Shown here: positions 28,639 to 41,241 of the stretch, piece by piece | Numbering within the stretch: the first letter of the stretch is position 1 | Layout: each line of letters starts with the position of its first letter | Assembly: GCF_015461845.1 (NCBI RefSeq) | Contig: NZ_JACOPW010000003.1 | Coordinates: forward strand, 1 to 64,000 | Origin: Pseudomonas mucoides | Lineage (GTDB): Bacteria; Pseudomonadota; Gammaproteobacteria; Pseudomonadales; Pseudomonadaceae | Reading direction: 5' to 3' | DNA length: 64,000 nt | Program-made: the position numbers and the translations under genes | The notes under the pieces: model-generated | Told to the model about the DNA's origin: nothing | Database searches by the model: none | What the model saw: the letters and a program-made list of their open reading frames with translations, nothing else

Positions 28639-31035
28639 TCAGACTGCATCCAGCGGCACCCGCACACTCAGGGTCGTACCCTCCCCCGGTTCACTCTCAA
28701 GCGACAACCGCCCACCCATGATCAACACCCGCTCACGCATGCCCACCACCCCGAAGGAGGTCGGCCTGCCCGTCGCGGCAACAAATCCTACGCCATCATC
28801 ACTGACGGTCAGGCACAACTCGTCGCCTTCCAGCGCCAGCGACAGTTCAACAGTATGCGCCTGGGCATGGCGCATGACATTGGTCAGGGCTTCCTGAAGG
28901 ATCCGGAACAAGCCAATCGCCTTGGCGTCGCTGAGCACCGGCAGATTCTCCGGCACCTGCACCAGACACGGAATCTGCGTGCGCGCCTCGAAACGCCGGG
29001 CCTGCCACTCGATGGCGGAAGCGATGCCGGCATCGAGAATCGGTGGTCGCAGCGCCGTGGCCACGTCGCGCACCAACTGGAACAACTGAGCGATCAAGCG
29101 CTTCATGCTGTTCAAGCGTTCGTGCAGGCCCGGGTCGAGTTGCGCGTAGGCCAGTTCGCACATCGACGTTTCCAGTTTGAGCACGGTCAGCATCTGGCCC
29201 AGCTCGTCATGAACCTCCCTGGCGATGCGCGCCTTTTCTTCTTCGCGCACACTTTCCAGGTGAGCCGACAATTCACGCAACTGTTCGCGGGAGCTGGCCA
29301 GTTCCAGCTCAATACGCTTGCTCTCGCTGATGTCCCAGACGATCCCGTCCCAGACGTAGGCGCCATCTTCGAGCTTACGGGTGATGGCCTTGATCTCGGC
29401 CCAGCGTTGTTCGCCCGAACGGGTCAGGATCCGTCCTTGCCACGACCAGTCACTGTCAGTGTCCAGCGCATGGTCCTGCGTCTGGTGATAGCTGGCCTTG
29501 TCGTCCGGGTGCACCAGACTGCGCAGGCCTTTGTCGCGATGGGCCAGGGTGGCCGGTGAGTACCCCACCAGGGTTTCACTGCCTTCACTGATGTAGGCAA
29601 AGTCGATCTGCCCCGTCACCGGTGCGCGCTCCAGGCGAAAGACCAGTCCCGGAACGTTGGCCGCGATCCCCTGCAAACGCGCCTCGCTTTCCTGCAAAGC
29701 GGCCAGCGCGCGGCGGCGTTCGGTAACGTCGTTGAGGTAGACCACCAGGTATTCGCCATCACGAAAGCGCATGAAGCTCAACGAGACATCCGTCGGCAAA
29801 ATACTGCCATCGGCCCGCACGCAGTGGGTTTCGAAGCTTTGCGGCCCTTCGTCACTGGCCCGTGCGCGCTTCCACAGATTCAACCAGCGGTCCATGTGCA
29901 GGCCGGGTTCGAAGTCAATCAGCGGCCGGTCGATGATCCCGCCCGGAGCGTAGCCGAGCATGTTTTCGGCGGCACGGTTGGCGTAGCGCACATGGCTGTC
30001 CCAGTTGACCCAGAGAATACCGACGGTGCTCTGATCGATGGAAAACTGCGTCAGGCGCAACGCCTCTTCGCTGGCCTCGCGCAACGCAATGTCTTCACGC
30101 GCAGCCAACAGACGCGCCTCCAGACTGTGCTGTTGCCGCCGCTGCCAAAACACGATGGCCATGCTGCTCAACAGCATGACGGCAAACAGCAGGCATAGGT
30201 TTTGCCAGAAACCGGGGGACTCGGTGAGTCGCGGGTACTTGGGTTGTAGCCATTGGTTGTGCAGTTGTTCCAGGTCCTTGGCCGGAATTGCCCGTAGCGC
30301 GCTTCCGACGATACTCGCCAGTTCCGGCCAATCCCGGCGAGTAGCCACGCGCAGCAATTGTGGCAGGCCGATGTCGCCCACCACGACCAGGCCGGCGAAC
30401 TCCGGTTCGGCGGACAAACGCCCCAGTTGCGCCTCGTCGACCACGGCGTAACCCGCCTGTTGACTGAGCAACAGTTGCAGCGCCTGACGCTCGATGGGCA
30501 CGCCTTGCAGGTTCAGATGGGGATAGTTGCTGCGCAGATAATCGGCGGTCGCGCTGGGCATGCGCACCGCGACGCGGGTCTGGCTGTCGAGCTTCTCCAG
30601 TTCCACGACGCCGGTGCCTTTTTCATCACTGACCACCAGTTGCGGAACCCGCATGTACGGGTCGGTAAATTGCCACAGGCGCAAACCGGCCGGGGTTTGC
30701 GTCAGGCCCACGGCGATGTCGATTTCCCCCTCGCGCGCGGCGTCTTCCAGTTGCGCGACGTCCGGGAAATTTCTCCAGCTGAGCTCGACCTTGAGCGCAC
30801 TGGCCAACCATTTCATCAGCTCGACGTTGACCCCGGACAAACGCTGCAAGCGGCGATCGTATTGAGCATAAGGCGCCTGCAACACCACGCCGACGCGCAA
30901 TTCGTCATGGGCTGCGAGCCATTGTTGTTGCTCGGGTGACAAGGCCGCGGCATGCCCCGGCGGCGCGGAAGCCGCCCACCCCATCAAGGGAAACCACAAG
31001 CAGCCGATAACCCACAGGCAGCGTAAACGCATCAT
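28639..31035 (-). CDS. agtS: Sensor histidine kinase AgtS-like with periplasmic SBP domain
   Basis: Membrane sensor kinase of about 798 residues. After a signal/anchor comes a periplasmic family-3 solute-binding domain (about 30-260), a membrane helix near 270-290 (LLFAVMLLSSMAIVFW), a PAS domain near 320-440, a second PAS near 450-575, a HisKA_3 domain with phospho-acceptor in REVHDELGQ (His near 608), and a HATPase domain with LTNVMRHAQ, DDGVGF and GVVGMRERV. It probably binds an amino-acid-like ligand directly. The start is one of two adjacent ATG codons (31035 or 31032). Partner of agtR. Confidence 0.85.
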   Translation of the reverse strand: MMRLRCLWVIGCLWFPLMGWAASAPPGHAAALSPEQQQWLAAHDELRVGVVLQAPYAQYDRRLQRLSGVNVELMKWLASALKVELSWRNFPDVAQLEDAAREGEIDIAVGLTQTPAGLRLWQFTDPYMRVPQLVVSDEKGTGVVELEKLDSQTRVAVRMPSATADYLRSNYPHLNLQGVPIERQALQLLLSQQAGYAVVDEAQLGRLSAEPEFAGLVVVGDIGLPQLLRVATRRDWPELASIVGSALRAIPAKDLEQLHNQWLQPKYPRLTESPGFWQNLCLLFAVMLLSSMAIVFWQRRQQHSLEARLLAAREDIALREASEEALRLTQFSIDQSTVGILWVNWDSHVRYANRAAENMLGYAPGGIIDRPLIDFEPGLHMDRWLNLWKRARASDEGPQSFETHCVRADGSILPTDVSLSFMRFRDGEYLVVYLNDVTERRRALAALQESEARLQGIAANVPGLVFRLERAPVTGQIDFAYISEGSETLVGYSPATLAHRDKGLRSLVHPDDKASYHQTQDHALDTDSDWSWQGRILTRSGEQRWAEIKAITRKLEDGAYVWDGIVWDISESKRIELELASSREQLRELSAHLESVREEEKARIAREVHDELGQMLTVLKLETSMCELAYAQLDPGLHERLNSMKRLIAQLFQLVRDVATALRPPILDAGIASAIEWQARRFEARTQIPCLVQVPENLPVLSDAKAIGLFRILQEALTNVMRHAQAHTVELSLALEGDELCLTVSDDGVGFVAATGRPTSFGVVGMRERVLIMGGRLSLESEPGEGTTLSVRVPLDAV

Positions 31036-31108
31036 CGAAATCTCACACACTGACAAACACTGACTAACCCATTAGGCTGCCGGAATCACTTCTGGCCTGG
31101 AATATCCG

Positions 31109-32101
31109 ATGCCCCCTGTCTACCGCCTGGCACTGCCAGCATTGTGCCTGTCGCTGATCTTGCCTTGTGCCTTTTCTGTCGAGGCCGCCGACCCGGCCCC
31201 TGCCACGGCAGAAAAACCCGCAGAAGAAAAACCGGTCGAACGCCAGCCACTGCCTGAGCGTAGTCAGGAAGAAGCGACAGCACTTGAGCGAAAAGTCCCC
31301 GCTCAGGAACAGCAACAGCTGCAAGCCGGCACCGATACTTTTCTCGCCCTGTGGAAGCCGGCCAACACCCCCGAGCCAAAGGGCACGGTGATTATCATCC
31401 CGGGCGCTGGTGAAACTGTTGACTGGCCTCAAGCAATCGGTCCTTTGCGCCGTCAATTGCCGGACGCCAAATGGAGCAGCCTGAGTATCACCTTGCCGGA
31501 CCTGCAAAGCGACGCCATTGCGCCACGCATCGTCGAAGTCGCGCCGGCGCCCAAAGCGCCGGAGACCGCCAGCAAGGACTCCACCACCGCGGCGCCTATC
31601 GAGCAGGCAGCCGGTGGTGAAGCGGAAGTGGCTGACAAGGCCGTCGCCGAAACAACCGAAGATCAGGCCAAGGCCGACGCCGAGCGCATCTTCGCGCGCA
31701 TCGACGCCGCCATCGCTTATGCCGAACAGCAAAGTGCTCGCAGCATTGTCGTGCTGGGCCATGGCACGGGCGCTTACTGGGCAGCGCGTTATCTGAGCGA
31801 GAGACAGCCCTCGCAAGTGGAAAAGTTTGTGATGGTCGCGGCCCAGACACCGGTGACAGCAAAGCCTGAACTGGCCGAACTGACGCCGACTTTAAAGCTG
31901 CCGACTGCGGACCTTTTCTATGTGGATAAGCCGCTGGATCGCAAAGCGGCGCTGGAACGCCTGCAGGCCAGCAAACGGTTGAAGTCGTCGGCGTTCAGTC
32001 AGGTGGCACTCAAGGCGTTACCGGGGAATGCCAAGGCTGAGCAGGAGCAATTGGTGCGCCGGGTGCGCGGTTGGTTGAATCCGCAGAACGTGGCGGACTG
32101 A
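31109..32101 (+). CDS. DUF3530 family protein (alpha/beta-hydrolase-like)
   Basis: Probably exported: the first 27 residues form a signal peptide. The 330-residue product has a Pro/Glu/Ala-rich stretch (30-70), then an alpha/beta-hydrolase-like region (GTVIIIPGAGE near 92). A low-complexity Ala/Glu/Lys insertion lies near 150-195. In the nucleophile elbow, where hydrolases have GxSxG, this protein reads GHGTG (217-221), so Gly219 replaces the Ser. It may therefore be a non-catalytic member. Divergent from agtS, with 73 bases between the starts. Confidence 0.75.
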   Translation: MPPVYRLALPALCLSLILPCAFSVEAADPAPATAEKPAEEKPVERQPLPERSQEEATALERKVPAQEQQQLQAGTDTFLALWKPANTPEPKGTVIIIPGAGETVDWPQAIGPLRRQLPDAKWSSLSITLPDLQSDAIAPRIVEVAPAPKAPETASKDSTTAAPIEQAAGGEAEVADKAVAETTEDQAKADAERIFARIDAAIAYAEQQSARSIVVLGHGTGAYWAARYLSERQPSQVEKFVMVAAQTPVTAKPELAELTPTLKLPTADLFYVDKPLDRKAALERLQASKRLKSSAFSQVALKALPGNAKAEQEQLVRRVRGWLNPQNVAD

Positions 32102-32112
32102 TAGACCGCAGC

Positions 32113-32215
32113 GCCCTCATCGCGGGCAAGCCACACTCCCACAGGATTTGAGTCGCACGCAACTTTTGCTATCGACATAAAACCTGTGGGAGTGTGGCTT
32201 GCCCGCGATGAGGGC
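32113..32215. repeat. REPIN with perfect 33-bp arms
   Basis: Arms 32113-32145 and 32183-32215 are perfect inverted copies (core atcgcgggcaagccacactc) around a 37-base loop. This sub-type (gcgggcaagcc) differs from the gcgagcaagctcg type seen elsewhere. It lies between the convergent DUF3530 gene and djlA. Confidence 0.92.
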
Positions 32216-32241
32216 ATAACGGGCGACAGATCTCTTTCCTG

Positions 32242-33009
32242 CTACCGAAAATCCCGCCGCTCACGAATCAACGTATAAGCCGCATGCAATTCACGCGTCT
32301 TGTCCGTTGCCTCACGTACCTGCAACGCCGTCGCCCCGCTGCCGGCGATCTTGTCCGGGTGATGTCGACTCAGAAGGCGTCGATAAGCGCGTTTGATCTG
32401 CGCCGGCTCGCTGGTTGCAGACACCCCCAACAGCCGCAACGCATCCTGATAGGTGATCGCGCTGCTGACTTGCGGCCGCTTGTGCTGCTCATAATCGGCG
32501 GCCAGCGCCTGAACCTGATGCGGCGTCCAGCCCAGCCACTTACCCCACTGGGCGATCAGCTCGCGCTCATGACTGCCGGCACGACCATCGGCCCAGACCA
32601 TCCGCCAACAGGCGCGCAATACACCTTCCGCCGCATGCGGCTGAGCACTCAAGCGTCGCAGATAGCCGCGTAACCGGTCATTGCCGGACTTGCCGCGATT
32701 GAACGCGGCAATGGCACGACGCTGCGCCGAATCTGTCATCTCCAGAGCACGCATTTCCTGGCGGGCCTGCTGAATATGGCCATCCACTACTCGCCCGTCA
32801 CTCTTGGCCAAGCGCCCCAACAACACGAATAGCAGCTCGTCATTGCGCAGCATCGGACGACCGCCGAGCTTTTCAAGCAAGTGCCCAACGCTTTGCAGGT
32901 GCAAGCGCCGATCCAGCGCCTGCCCCAACAAGGCGCCGAGCATGGCCCCCGGAATGCTGGCGATGGCAAAGCCTGCTCCGGCTCCGATCAGAGTCCCTGG
33001 CCACAGCAT
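32242..33009 (-). CDS. djlA: Membrane-anchored DnaJ-type co-chaperone DjlA-like
   Basis: Inner-membrane DnaK co-chaperone. The 255-residue product has a Gly/Ala-rich membrane segment near 6-30 typical of DjlA, a TerB-like helical domain (about 55-165), and a C-terminal J domain (about 190-255) with the essential HPD motif (RHHPDK near 217). It starts one base before the murU stop region (murU ends at 33011), so it is in one transcript with amgK and murU. Confidence 0.88.
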   Translation of the reverse strand: MLWPGTLIGAGAGFAIASIPGAMLGALLGQALDRRLHLQSVGHLLEKLGGRPMLRNDELLFVLLGRLAKSDGRVVDGHIQQARQEMRALEMTDSAQRRAIAAFNRGKSGNDRLRGYLRRLSAQPHAAEGVLRACWRMVWADGRAGSHERELIAQWGKWLGWTPHQVQALAADYEQHKRPQVSSAITYQDALRLLGVSATSEPAQIKRAYRRLLSRHHPDKIAGSGATALQVREATDKTRELHAAYTLIRERRDFR

Positions 33010-33010
33010 C

Positions 33011-34698
<1,688 letters not shown>

Positions 34699-34828
34699 TG
34701 CAAGGGTCTCCGACGGCGCTAGCCGTCAAGCGGGTCATGCTTTATTATCCAGCATCTTTTTCAGACCATCGAGAGGCGTGCGGCCCACACCGCGGGCAGA
34801 TGGCACGCAGGAAGCCCGGACTAATAAG

Positions 34829-37639
34829 ATGGCATTGAAATCCCCCGCGTTTCGTAAAAAATTTCCGTTGTTGGTTACCGGCAGTCTGCTGGCCCTGCAA
34901 CCCCTAGCCACTTCATTCGTGGTCGCCGCGGAACAGTATGACTGCTCAGTCTCTGCTTCGGGTGCCTGGAACTGTGCGCCAAAATCGCCCGCGGCGGCAT
35001 TGCCACCGCGCCCTGTCCATGAGGGCAGCGCCGTCTCCGCCACTGGCGAAGCGGCAGCCGAGAGCGGTTCCAGCGAAAGCACCGAAGCCAAGCCTGTACT
35101 CGTTACCGAGTCCAAGGGCCGCGGCATGAAGTCGCGTAGTGCAGACTACAGTCACCTCGACTGGGTTCCACGCGAGAACCTCACTGCCGCGCAACTGGCC
35201 GAAACCGGTCCTTATTGCTCTGGTTCCTATATCGAACCGATTCGTCCTGGCATGAATGACAAGACGAATAAAAGTGACGCACCGACCTTTATCGGCGCCA
35301 AGGCCTCGCGCTACAACACCGAAGATCAGATCGGCACACTGGCCGGTGACGTCGTATTGCGTCAGGGCAGCATGCAGGTCGAGTCCGACGAGGCCAGCCT
35401 GTATCAGGCCGAAAGCCGCGCCGAACTCACTGGCGACGTACGCATCCGCGACAACGGCGCACTGATCGTCGGCGACCACGCCGACGTGCAGCTCGACACC
35501 GGTGAAGCCAAGGTCGACAACGCCGAATACGTGATGCACAAATCCCGTATCCGCGGTAACGCGCTGTACGCCAAGCGTGCCGAAAACGCGATCATCCGCC
35601 TCAAGGATGGTACGTACACCACGTGCGAACCGAACAGCAACGCCTGGCAGCTCAAGGGTAACAACATCACCCTGAACCCGGCGACCGGCTTCGGCACCGC
35701 GACCAACGTGACACTGCGGGTCAAGGACATTCCTGTCCTGTACACGCCGTACATCTACTTCCCGATCGACGACCGTCGCCAGTCGGGCTTCCTGCCGCCG
35801 ACCATCGGCACCGGCAGCGATACCGGCTTCATGCTGGTCACCCCGTATTACTTCAACCTGGCACCGAACTACGATGCCACGTTGTACCCGCGTTACATGG
35901 AAAAGCATGGCTTGTTGATGGAAGGCGAATTCCGCTACCTGACCAAGTCCAGCGAAGGTCAGTTCGGTGGGGCGTACCTCAACGACGAAAGCGATGAGCG
36001 CGACAAGCAGACCGACTTCCAGAAAGAACGCTACATGTATAACTGGCAGCACAAGGGCGGTCTGGATTCTCGCGTTTACACGCAGGTCGATTACACCAAG
36101 ATCAGTGACCCTTACTACTTCCAGGATCTGCAGACAGACCAGATTGGTGTGAAACACACTGATTACGTTAACCAGTCGGGCGCAGCGGTGTATCGCGGCG
36201 ATAACTACACGGCATCGTTGAGCGCTTACGCTTATCAGCTGGCGTCCGTGTCGAACATTACGCCATACGACCGCTTGCCGCAGATCAACTTCAATGGCTC
36301 TCTGCCGTATCACCCGGGCGGGCTGGATTTTTCGTATAAGACCGAAGTCGTGCGGTTTGATCGGGACTTGAAAAACGGCACGTACACTGACCAGGACGGC
36401 AATGTGTCCCCGCGCCTGGACACTAATATTCAAGGCCTGGCCCGTGCCACCGGTGATCGCCTCAACCTGGCGCCGGTTGTCAGCCTGCCGCTGAACTGGA
36501 CTTATGGCTTCCTGAAACCGTCGCTCAAGTATCAATACACCCAGTACCAACTGGATCTGGACAGTATTGGCAAAGGTCAAATCGTCGCTCAGGATCAAGC
36601 CGCAGCTGCCGCCGGGACCAAAAATTTCAATGGCAACTTCGGCAGCAACCAAAATATGGGCGTGCCGATTGCCAGCATCGATAGCGGCCTGTACTTCGAT
36701 CGTAATACCCAATGGTTCGGCAAAAATTATCGCCAGACCCTTGAACCGCGCCTGTTCTATCTCTACGTCCCCGAGGAGAACCAGGAAGATATTCCGGTAT
36801 TCGATACCAGCGAATACACCTTCAACTATGCGTCGCTGTTCCGTGACAACCGCTTCTCTGGCACCGACCGTGTCGGCGATGAGAACAAACTGTCGCTGGG
36901 CATCACTAACCGCTGGATCGAAGACGACGGCTTCGAACGCCAACGCATCAGCATTGGTCAGGCCATGTACTTCAAGGACCGCGAAGTCCAGTTGCCGGGT
37001 ATCAATCCAAAAACCCGCGCCGATGCACAAGCCAATGTTTCACCATATGCACTGGAATACGAATACCGCTGGAACCGCGACTGGCGCACCACAGCCGACT
37101 ACAACTGGGACCCGGACAGCCGCAGCCCTCGCTCGGGTAGCGCGATGTTCCACTACCAGCCTGAAGACAACCCGAACAAGGTCATCAACGCCGGCTATCG
37201 CTATCGTAACGATCAGGTGATCTACAACCAGAACACCGGTCAATGGCAGTTTGGCGGCGACTACGGCACCCCTGGCACGCCTAACTACGTGAAGGATTAC
37301 TACAAAATCCAGCAGCACGACTTCTCCGTGATCTGGCCGATCGTACCGCAATGGAACCTCATCAGCCGCTGGCAGTATGACTACAACCGCGACCGGACCC
37401 TGGAAGCCTTCGGTGGTTTCGAGTACGACAACTGCTGCTGGAAGCTGCGCGTGATCAACCGTTACTTCGTTGATTACGACGAGTTCAGCCAACAAGCTCC
37501 GGAAAACGAAAAAGGCGACCATGGCGTCTTCCTACAAATCGTTCTGAAAGGTCTCGGCGGCCTCACCGGCGCCAAAGTAGAGAGCTTCCTCGACAAAGGC
37601 ATCCAAGGTTATCGTGAACGTGAAGACCAAGCTTTCTGA
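34829..37639 (+). CDS. lptD: LPS-assembly protein LptD
   Basis: Outer-membrane beta-barrel that inserts lipopolysaccharide with LptE. The 936-residue product has a signal peptide (about 1-33), an N-terminal extension, an OstA/LptA-like jellyroll domain (about 150-290), and a long C-terminal barrel. Cysteines occur in two places as expected for its inter-domain disulfides: [12 protein letters not shown] at the mature N-terminus and the adjacent pair in YDNCCWK near the C-terminus. I chose the ATG at 34829 (MALKSPAF); the open frame upstream runs through amgK antisense. First gene of lptD-surA-pdxA-rsmA. Confidence 0.96.
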   Translation: MALKSPAFRKKFPLLVTGSLLALQPLATSFVVAAEQYDCSVSASGAWNCAPKSPAAALPPRPVHEGSAVSATGEAAAESGSSESTEAKPVLVTESKGRGMKSRSADYSHLDWVPRENLTAAQLAETGPYCSGSYIEPIRPGMNDKTNKSDAPTFIGAKASRYNTEDQIGTLAGDVVLRQGSMQVESDEASLYQAESRAELTGDVRIRDNGALIVGDHADVQLDTGEAKVDNAEYVMHKSRIRGNALYAKRAENAIIRLKDGTYTTCEPNSNAWQLKGNNITLNPATGFGTATNVTLRVKDIPVLYTPYIYFPIDDRRQSGFLPPTIGTGSDTGFMLVTPYYFNLAPNYDATLYPRYMEKHGLLMEGEFRYLTKSSEGQFGGAYLNDESDERDKQTDFQKERYMYNWQHKGGLDSRVYTQVDYTKISDPYYFQDLQTDQIGVKHTDYVNQSGAAVYRGDNYTASLSAYAYQLASVSNITPYDRLPQINFNGSLPYHPGGLDFSYKTEVVRFDRDLKNGTYTDQDGNVSPRLDTNIQGLARATGDRLNLAPVVSLPLNWTYGFLKPSLKYQYTQYQLDLDSIGKGQIVAQDQAAAAAGTKNFNGNFGSNQNMGVPIASIDSGLYFDRNTQWFGKNYRQTLEPRLFYLYVPEENQEDIPVFDTSEYTFNYASLFRDNRFSGTDRVGDENKLSLGITNRWIEDDGFERQRISIGQAMYFKDREVQLPGINPKTRADAQANVSPYALEYEYRWNRDWRTTADYNWDPDSRSPRSGSAMFHYQPEDNPNKVINAGYRYRNDQVIYNQNTGQWQFGGDYGTPGTPNYVKDYYKIQQHDFSVIWPIVPQWNLISRWQYDYNRDRTLEAFGGFEYDNCCWKLRVINRYFVDYDEFSQQAPENEKGDHGVFLQIVLKGLGGLTGAKVESFLDKGIQGYREREDQAF

Positions 37640-38936
37640 TTGTCTGCGCCCGCTGCTGCTGGGCGCGCTGTTCCTGGGTACCGCGGCTAATGCCGCCGTA
37701 CAGTCCATCGATAAAGTGGTGGCTATCGTCGACAACGACGTGGTCATGCAGAGCCAACTGGACCAACGCGTTCATGAAGTTCAGGCAACCATTGCCAAGC
37801 GTGGCTCCGCCGTGCCGCCAGCCAGCGTGCTGGAGCAGCAGGTGCTTGAGCGTCTGATCGTCGAAAACCTGCAATTGCAGATCGGCGAACGTTCGGGCAT
37901 CCGCATTACCGATGAAGAACTGAACCAGGCGGTGGGCACCATTGCCCAGCGTAACAACATGTCGGTCGATCAATTCCGTGCCGCGCTGGCTCACGACGGT
38001 CTGTCTTACGACGACGCCCGTGAACAGATTCGCCGTGAAATGGTCATCAGCCGTGTGCGTCAACGCCGTGTGGCCGAGCGCATCCAGGTGTCTGAACAGG
38101 AAGTGAAGAACTTCCTCGCCTCCGACCTTGGCAAGATGCAATTGTCTGAGGAGTTCCGTCTGGCCAACATCCTGATTCCTACGCCGGAAAGTGCCAACTC
38201 CGACGCGATTCAGAATGCTGCCAAACAGGCTGACGCGATTTACCAGCAACTCAAGCAAGGCGCTGACTTCGGTCAGTTGGCCATCGCCAAGTCTGCCAGC
38301 GAAACTGCACTGGAAGGCGGCGACATGGGCTGGCGTAAAGCCGCTCAATTGCCACCTCCATTTGATCGCATGTTGAGCACCATGTCGGTGGGCGAAGTTA
38401 CCCAGCCAATGCGCACACCGGGTGGCTTCATCATCCTGAAGATTCTCGACAAGCGTGGCGGTGCAACCCAGACGCGAGATGAGGTGCACGTGCGCCACAT
38501 CCTGGTCAAACCAAGCCCGATTCGCGACGAAGCGAAAACCAAGGCCCTGGCCGAGTCGCTCTACTCCCGTATCGAAGCCGGTGAAGACTTCAGCGAACTG
38601 GCGAAAAGCTACTCCGAAGATCCGGGTTCTGCCCTCAACGGCGGCGACCTGAACTGGATCGACCCGAACGCACTGGTGCCCGAGTTCCGCGAAGTGATGG
38701 CCAAGACCCCGCAAGGTCAGCTGTCCAAGCCATTCAGAACCCAATACGGCTGGCATGTTCTGGAAGTGCTGGGCCGCCGCGCCACCGACAGCACCGCCCA
38801 GGCTCGCGAGCAACAGGCGATGACCGTACTGCGTAACCGCAAATACGACGAAGAGCTGCAAACCTGGCTGCGTCAGATCCGTGACGAAGCGTACGTAGAA
38901 ATCAAACTCCCTGGTGCAAGCCAGGCAGCGCAGTGA
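37614..38936 (+). CDS. surA: Periplasmic chaperone/peptidyl-prolyl isomerase SurA
   Basis: Folding factor for outer-membrane proteins, LptD among them. The 440-residue product has a signal peptide (about 1-27, ANA), an N-terminal chaperone domain ([18 protein letters not shown]), and two parvulin domains (about 180-280 and 290-390, the second with HVRHILVKP and GGDLNWID). The start is GTG: 37614 has AAGG at a 5-base distance, whereas the alternative GTG at 37620 is further away. Either way the gene begins inside lptD (26 or 20 bases of overlap), so it is translationally coupled to its client's gene. Confidence 0.95.
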   Translation: MNVKTKLSDCLRPLLLGALFLGTAANAAVQSIDKVVAIVDNDVVMQSQLDQRVHEVQATIAKRGSAVPPASVLEQQVLERLIVENLQLQIGERSGIRITDEELNQAVGTIAQRNNMSVDQFRAALAHDGLSYDDAREQIRREMVISRVRQRRVAERIQVSEQEVKNFLASDLGKMQLSEEFRLANILIPTPESANSDAIQNAAKQADAIYQQLKQGADFGQLAIAKSASETALEGGDMGWRKAAQLPPPFDRMLSTMSVGEVTQPMRTPGGFIILKILDKRGGATQTRDEVHVRHILVKPSPIRDEAKTKALAESLYSRIEAGEDFSELAKSYSEDPGSALNGGDLNWIDPNALVPEFREVMAKTPQGQLSKPFRTQYGWHVLEVLGRRATDSTAQAREQQAMTVLRNRKYDEELQTWLRQIRDEAYVEIKLPGASQAAQ

Positions 38937-39922
38937 AACCCAAGCGTTTCGCGCTGACACCCGGCGAACCGGCCGGCATAGGTCCCGACCTGTGCCTGCT
39001 GCTCGCCTCGCACGCCCAGCCACATCCCCTGATTGCCATTACCAGCCGCGACCTGCTCCTTGAGCGGGCCGCGCAGCTGGGTGTGGTTGTCGATCTGCTG
39101 CCGGTAACGCCGGACAGCTGGCCGGATGTGCCTGCGCCTGCGAACAGTTTGTACGTCTGGGACACACCGCTCAATGCGCCGGTCATCGCCGGCCAGCTGG
39201 ACAAGGCCAATGCCGCTTTCGTCCTGGAAACCCTGACCCGTGCCGGCCAGGGCTGCCTGGACGGGCACTTCGCCGGAATGATCACCGCCCCCGTGCACAA
39301 GGGTGTGATCAACGAATCCGGGATCGCCTTTTCCGGCCACACGGAATTCCTCGCTGACCTGACCCATACAGCCCAAGTGGTGATGATGCTGGCCACGCGT
39401 GGACTGCGGGTAGCACTGGTCACCACGCACCTGCCCCTTCGCGAGATTGCCGATGCGATCACACCGGAGCGCCTGGAGCGGGTCACACGAATTCTGTACG
39501 CCGACCTGCAAGAAAAATTCGGCATCGCCCAGCCACGCATCCTGGTCTGCGGGCTTAACCCGCACGCCGGTGAAGGCGGACACCTGGGCCATGAAGAAAT
39601 CGACATCATCGAACCTACATTAGAGCGCCTGCGCGGTGAAGGCATGGACCTTCGTGGCCCCCTGCCCGCCGACACTCTGTTTACCCCCAAATATCTGGAG
39701 CACTGCGACGCAGTGCTGGCGATGTACCACGACCAGGGCCTGCCCGTGCTGAAATACAAAGGCTTCGGCGCGGCAGTCAATGTGACCCTCGGCTTGCCGA
39801 TCATCCGCACCTCGGTCGACCACGGCACCGCCCTGGACCTGGCCGGCAGCGGAAAAATCGACACCGGCAGCCTGCAAGTCGCCCTGGAAACCGCCTACCA
39901 GATGGCCGAGACCCGTTTATGA
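38933..39922 (+). CDS. pdxA: 4-hydroxythreonine-4-phosphate dehydrogenase
   Basis: Pyridoxal 5'-phosphate biosynthesis enzyme that oxidises 4-phosphohydroxy-threonine with NAD. The 329-residue product has [13 protein letters not shown] at 6-18, GHTEFLAD with the first metal-binding His, [13 protein letters not shown] with the second, and [12 protein letters not shown] with the third. The start is GTG at 38933, overlapping the surA stop by four bases (GTGA). Confidence 0.97.
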   Translation: MKPKRFALTPGEPAGIGPDLCLLLASHAQPHPLIAITSRDLLLERAAQLGVVVDLLPVTPDSWPDVPAPANSLYVWDTPLNAPVIAGQLDKANAAFVLETLTRAGQGCLDGHFAGMITAPVHKGVINESGIAFSGHTEFLADLTHTAQVVMMLATRGLRVALVTTHLPLREIADAITPERLERVTRILYADLQEKFGIAQPRILVCGLNPHAGEGGHLGHEEIDIIEPTLERLRGEGMDLRGPLPADTLFTPKYLEHCDAVLAMYHDQGLPVLKYKGFGAAVNVTLGLPIIRTSVDHGTALDLAGSGKIDTGSLQVALETAYQMAETRL

Positions 39923-40737
39923 CCGAGCATTACCAACACAAGGCGCGCAAACGCTTTGGCCAGAACTTCCTGCACGATGCAGGTGTTATCGACCGAATCC
40001 TGCGCTCCATCCATGCCAAGGCCGAAGACCGCGTACTGGAAATCGGCCCGGGCCAGGGTGCCCTGACTCAAGGCCTGCTCAACAGCGGCGCACAACTGGA
40101 CGTGGTGGAGCTGGACAAGGACCTGGTCCCGATCCTCAATCAGCAGTTCGCCAGTCGAAGCAACTTCAGCCTGCATCAGGGTGATGCGCTGAAGTTCGAC
40201 TTCACCAGCCTGAATGCTGCGCCGGGCAGCCTGCGCGTGGTCGGTAACCTGCCGTACAACATCTCTACACCGCTGATTTTTCACCTGCTGCATAACGCCA
40301 GCCTGATCCGCGACATGCACTTCATGCTGCAAAAAGAAGTGGTCGAGCGCATGGCGGCGGGTCCTGGCGGCGGTGACTGGGGCCGCCTGTCGATCATGGT
40401 TCAGTACCACTGCCGGGTCGAACATCTGTTCAACGTCGGCCCGGGCGCGTTCAACCCGCCGCCCAAGGTTGATTCGGCCATCGTGCGCCTGGTGCCTCAC
40501 GCGGTACTGCCGCATCCGGCCAAAGACCACAAATTGCTGGAGCGCGTCGTTCGCGAAGCCTTCAACCAGCGCCGCAAGACCCTGCGCAACACCCTCAAGT
40601 TACTGCTGAGCAATGCCGAGATCGAAGCCGCCGGCGTCGATGGCAGCCTGCGTCCCGAGCAACTCGACCTGGCCGCCTTCGTGCGCCTGGCCGACAAGCT
40701 CAGCGAGCAAGCCCTGAACCCGCCCGCCGCCGACTGA
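39919..40737 (+). CDS. rsmA: 16S rRNA (A1518/A1519) dimethyltransferase
   Basis: Also called KsgA; dimethylates two adenosines in the 3' hairpin of 16S rRNA late in 30S assembly, using S-adenosylmethionine. The 272-residue product has [10 protein letters not shown] near 10-19, the AdoMet motif [10 protein letters not shown] near 41-50, and the catalytic NLPYNIST near 110-117. The ATG overlaps the pdxA stop by four bases. Confidence 0.97.
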   Translation: MTEHYQHKARKRFGQNFLHDAGVIDRILRSIHAKAEDRVLEIGPGQGALTQGLLNSGAQLDVVELDKDLVPILNQQFASRSNFSLHQGDALKFDFTSLNAAPGSLRVVGNLPYNISTPLIFHLLHNASLIRDMHFMLQKEVVERMAAGPGGGDWGRLSIMVQYHCRVEHLFNVGPGAFNPPPKVDSAIVRLVPHAVLPHPAKDHKLLERVVREAFNQRRKTLRNTLKLLLSNAEIEAAGVDGSLRPEQLDLAAFVRLADKLSEQALNPPAAD

Positions 40738-40860
40738 CAGGTGACGAGCGTTATCGGGTAGGACGCCAGACGCGATGTCTGGTTTACTACCCGGTACTTG
40801 GCCTAGACTGAACTCCATCAGCTACGCCCCGCGTCCCGCTTCGTTTTTAAGGCCTCTTGC

Positions 40861-41241
40861 ATGTCCGATCCTCTTTATCAGGTCGACGTCAGCGTCGTCA
40901 CCCGCTATCTGGCAGAACAATCGCAACCCGAGCAAAACCGCTTTGCTTTTGCGTACACCATTACCGTGCACAACAACGGCAAGCTACCGGCCACACTGTT
41001 GTCGCGGCACTGGGTCATCACCGACGGTGACGGGCATGTCGAGGAGGTCAAGGGTGCGGGCGTCGTAGGCTTGCAGCCGCTGATCCTGGTCGGCGAAAAC
41101 CACACCTACAGCAGCGGCACGGTCATGACCACCAAGGTCGGCACCATGCAAGGCACCTATCAGATGATTGCCGACGACGGTAAGCATTTCGACGCCGTCA
41201 TCGCTCCATTCCGCCTGGCGGTGCCCGGAGCCTTGCACTAA
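40861..41241 (+). CDS. apaG: Co2+/Mg2+ efflux protein ApaG
   Basis: Small protein of the ApaG (DUF525) fibronectin-like beta fold, 126 residues. Conserved stretches are [30 protein letters not shown] and [10 protein letters not shown]. The role is not settled; loss in other bacteria alters cobalt resistance, hence the name. Its stop overlaps the apaH start (TAATG), and 123 bases separate it from rsmA. Confidence 0.95.
   Translation: MSDPLYQVDVSVVTRYLAEQSQPEQNRFAFAYTITVHNNGKLPATLLSRHWVITDGDGHVEEVKGAGVVGLQPLILVGENHTYSSGTVMTTKVGTMQGTYQMIADDGKHFDAVIAPFRLAVPGALH

Noticed and set aside
34946..37030. Minus-strand open frame (694 codons) opposite lptD
   Set aside because: A shadow of the conserved lptD reading frame; no recognisable domain.
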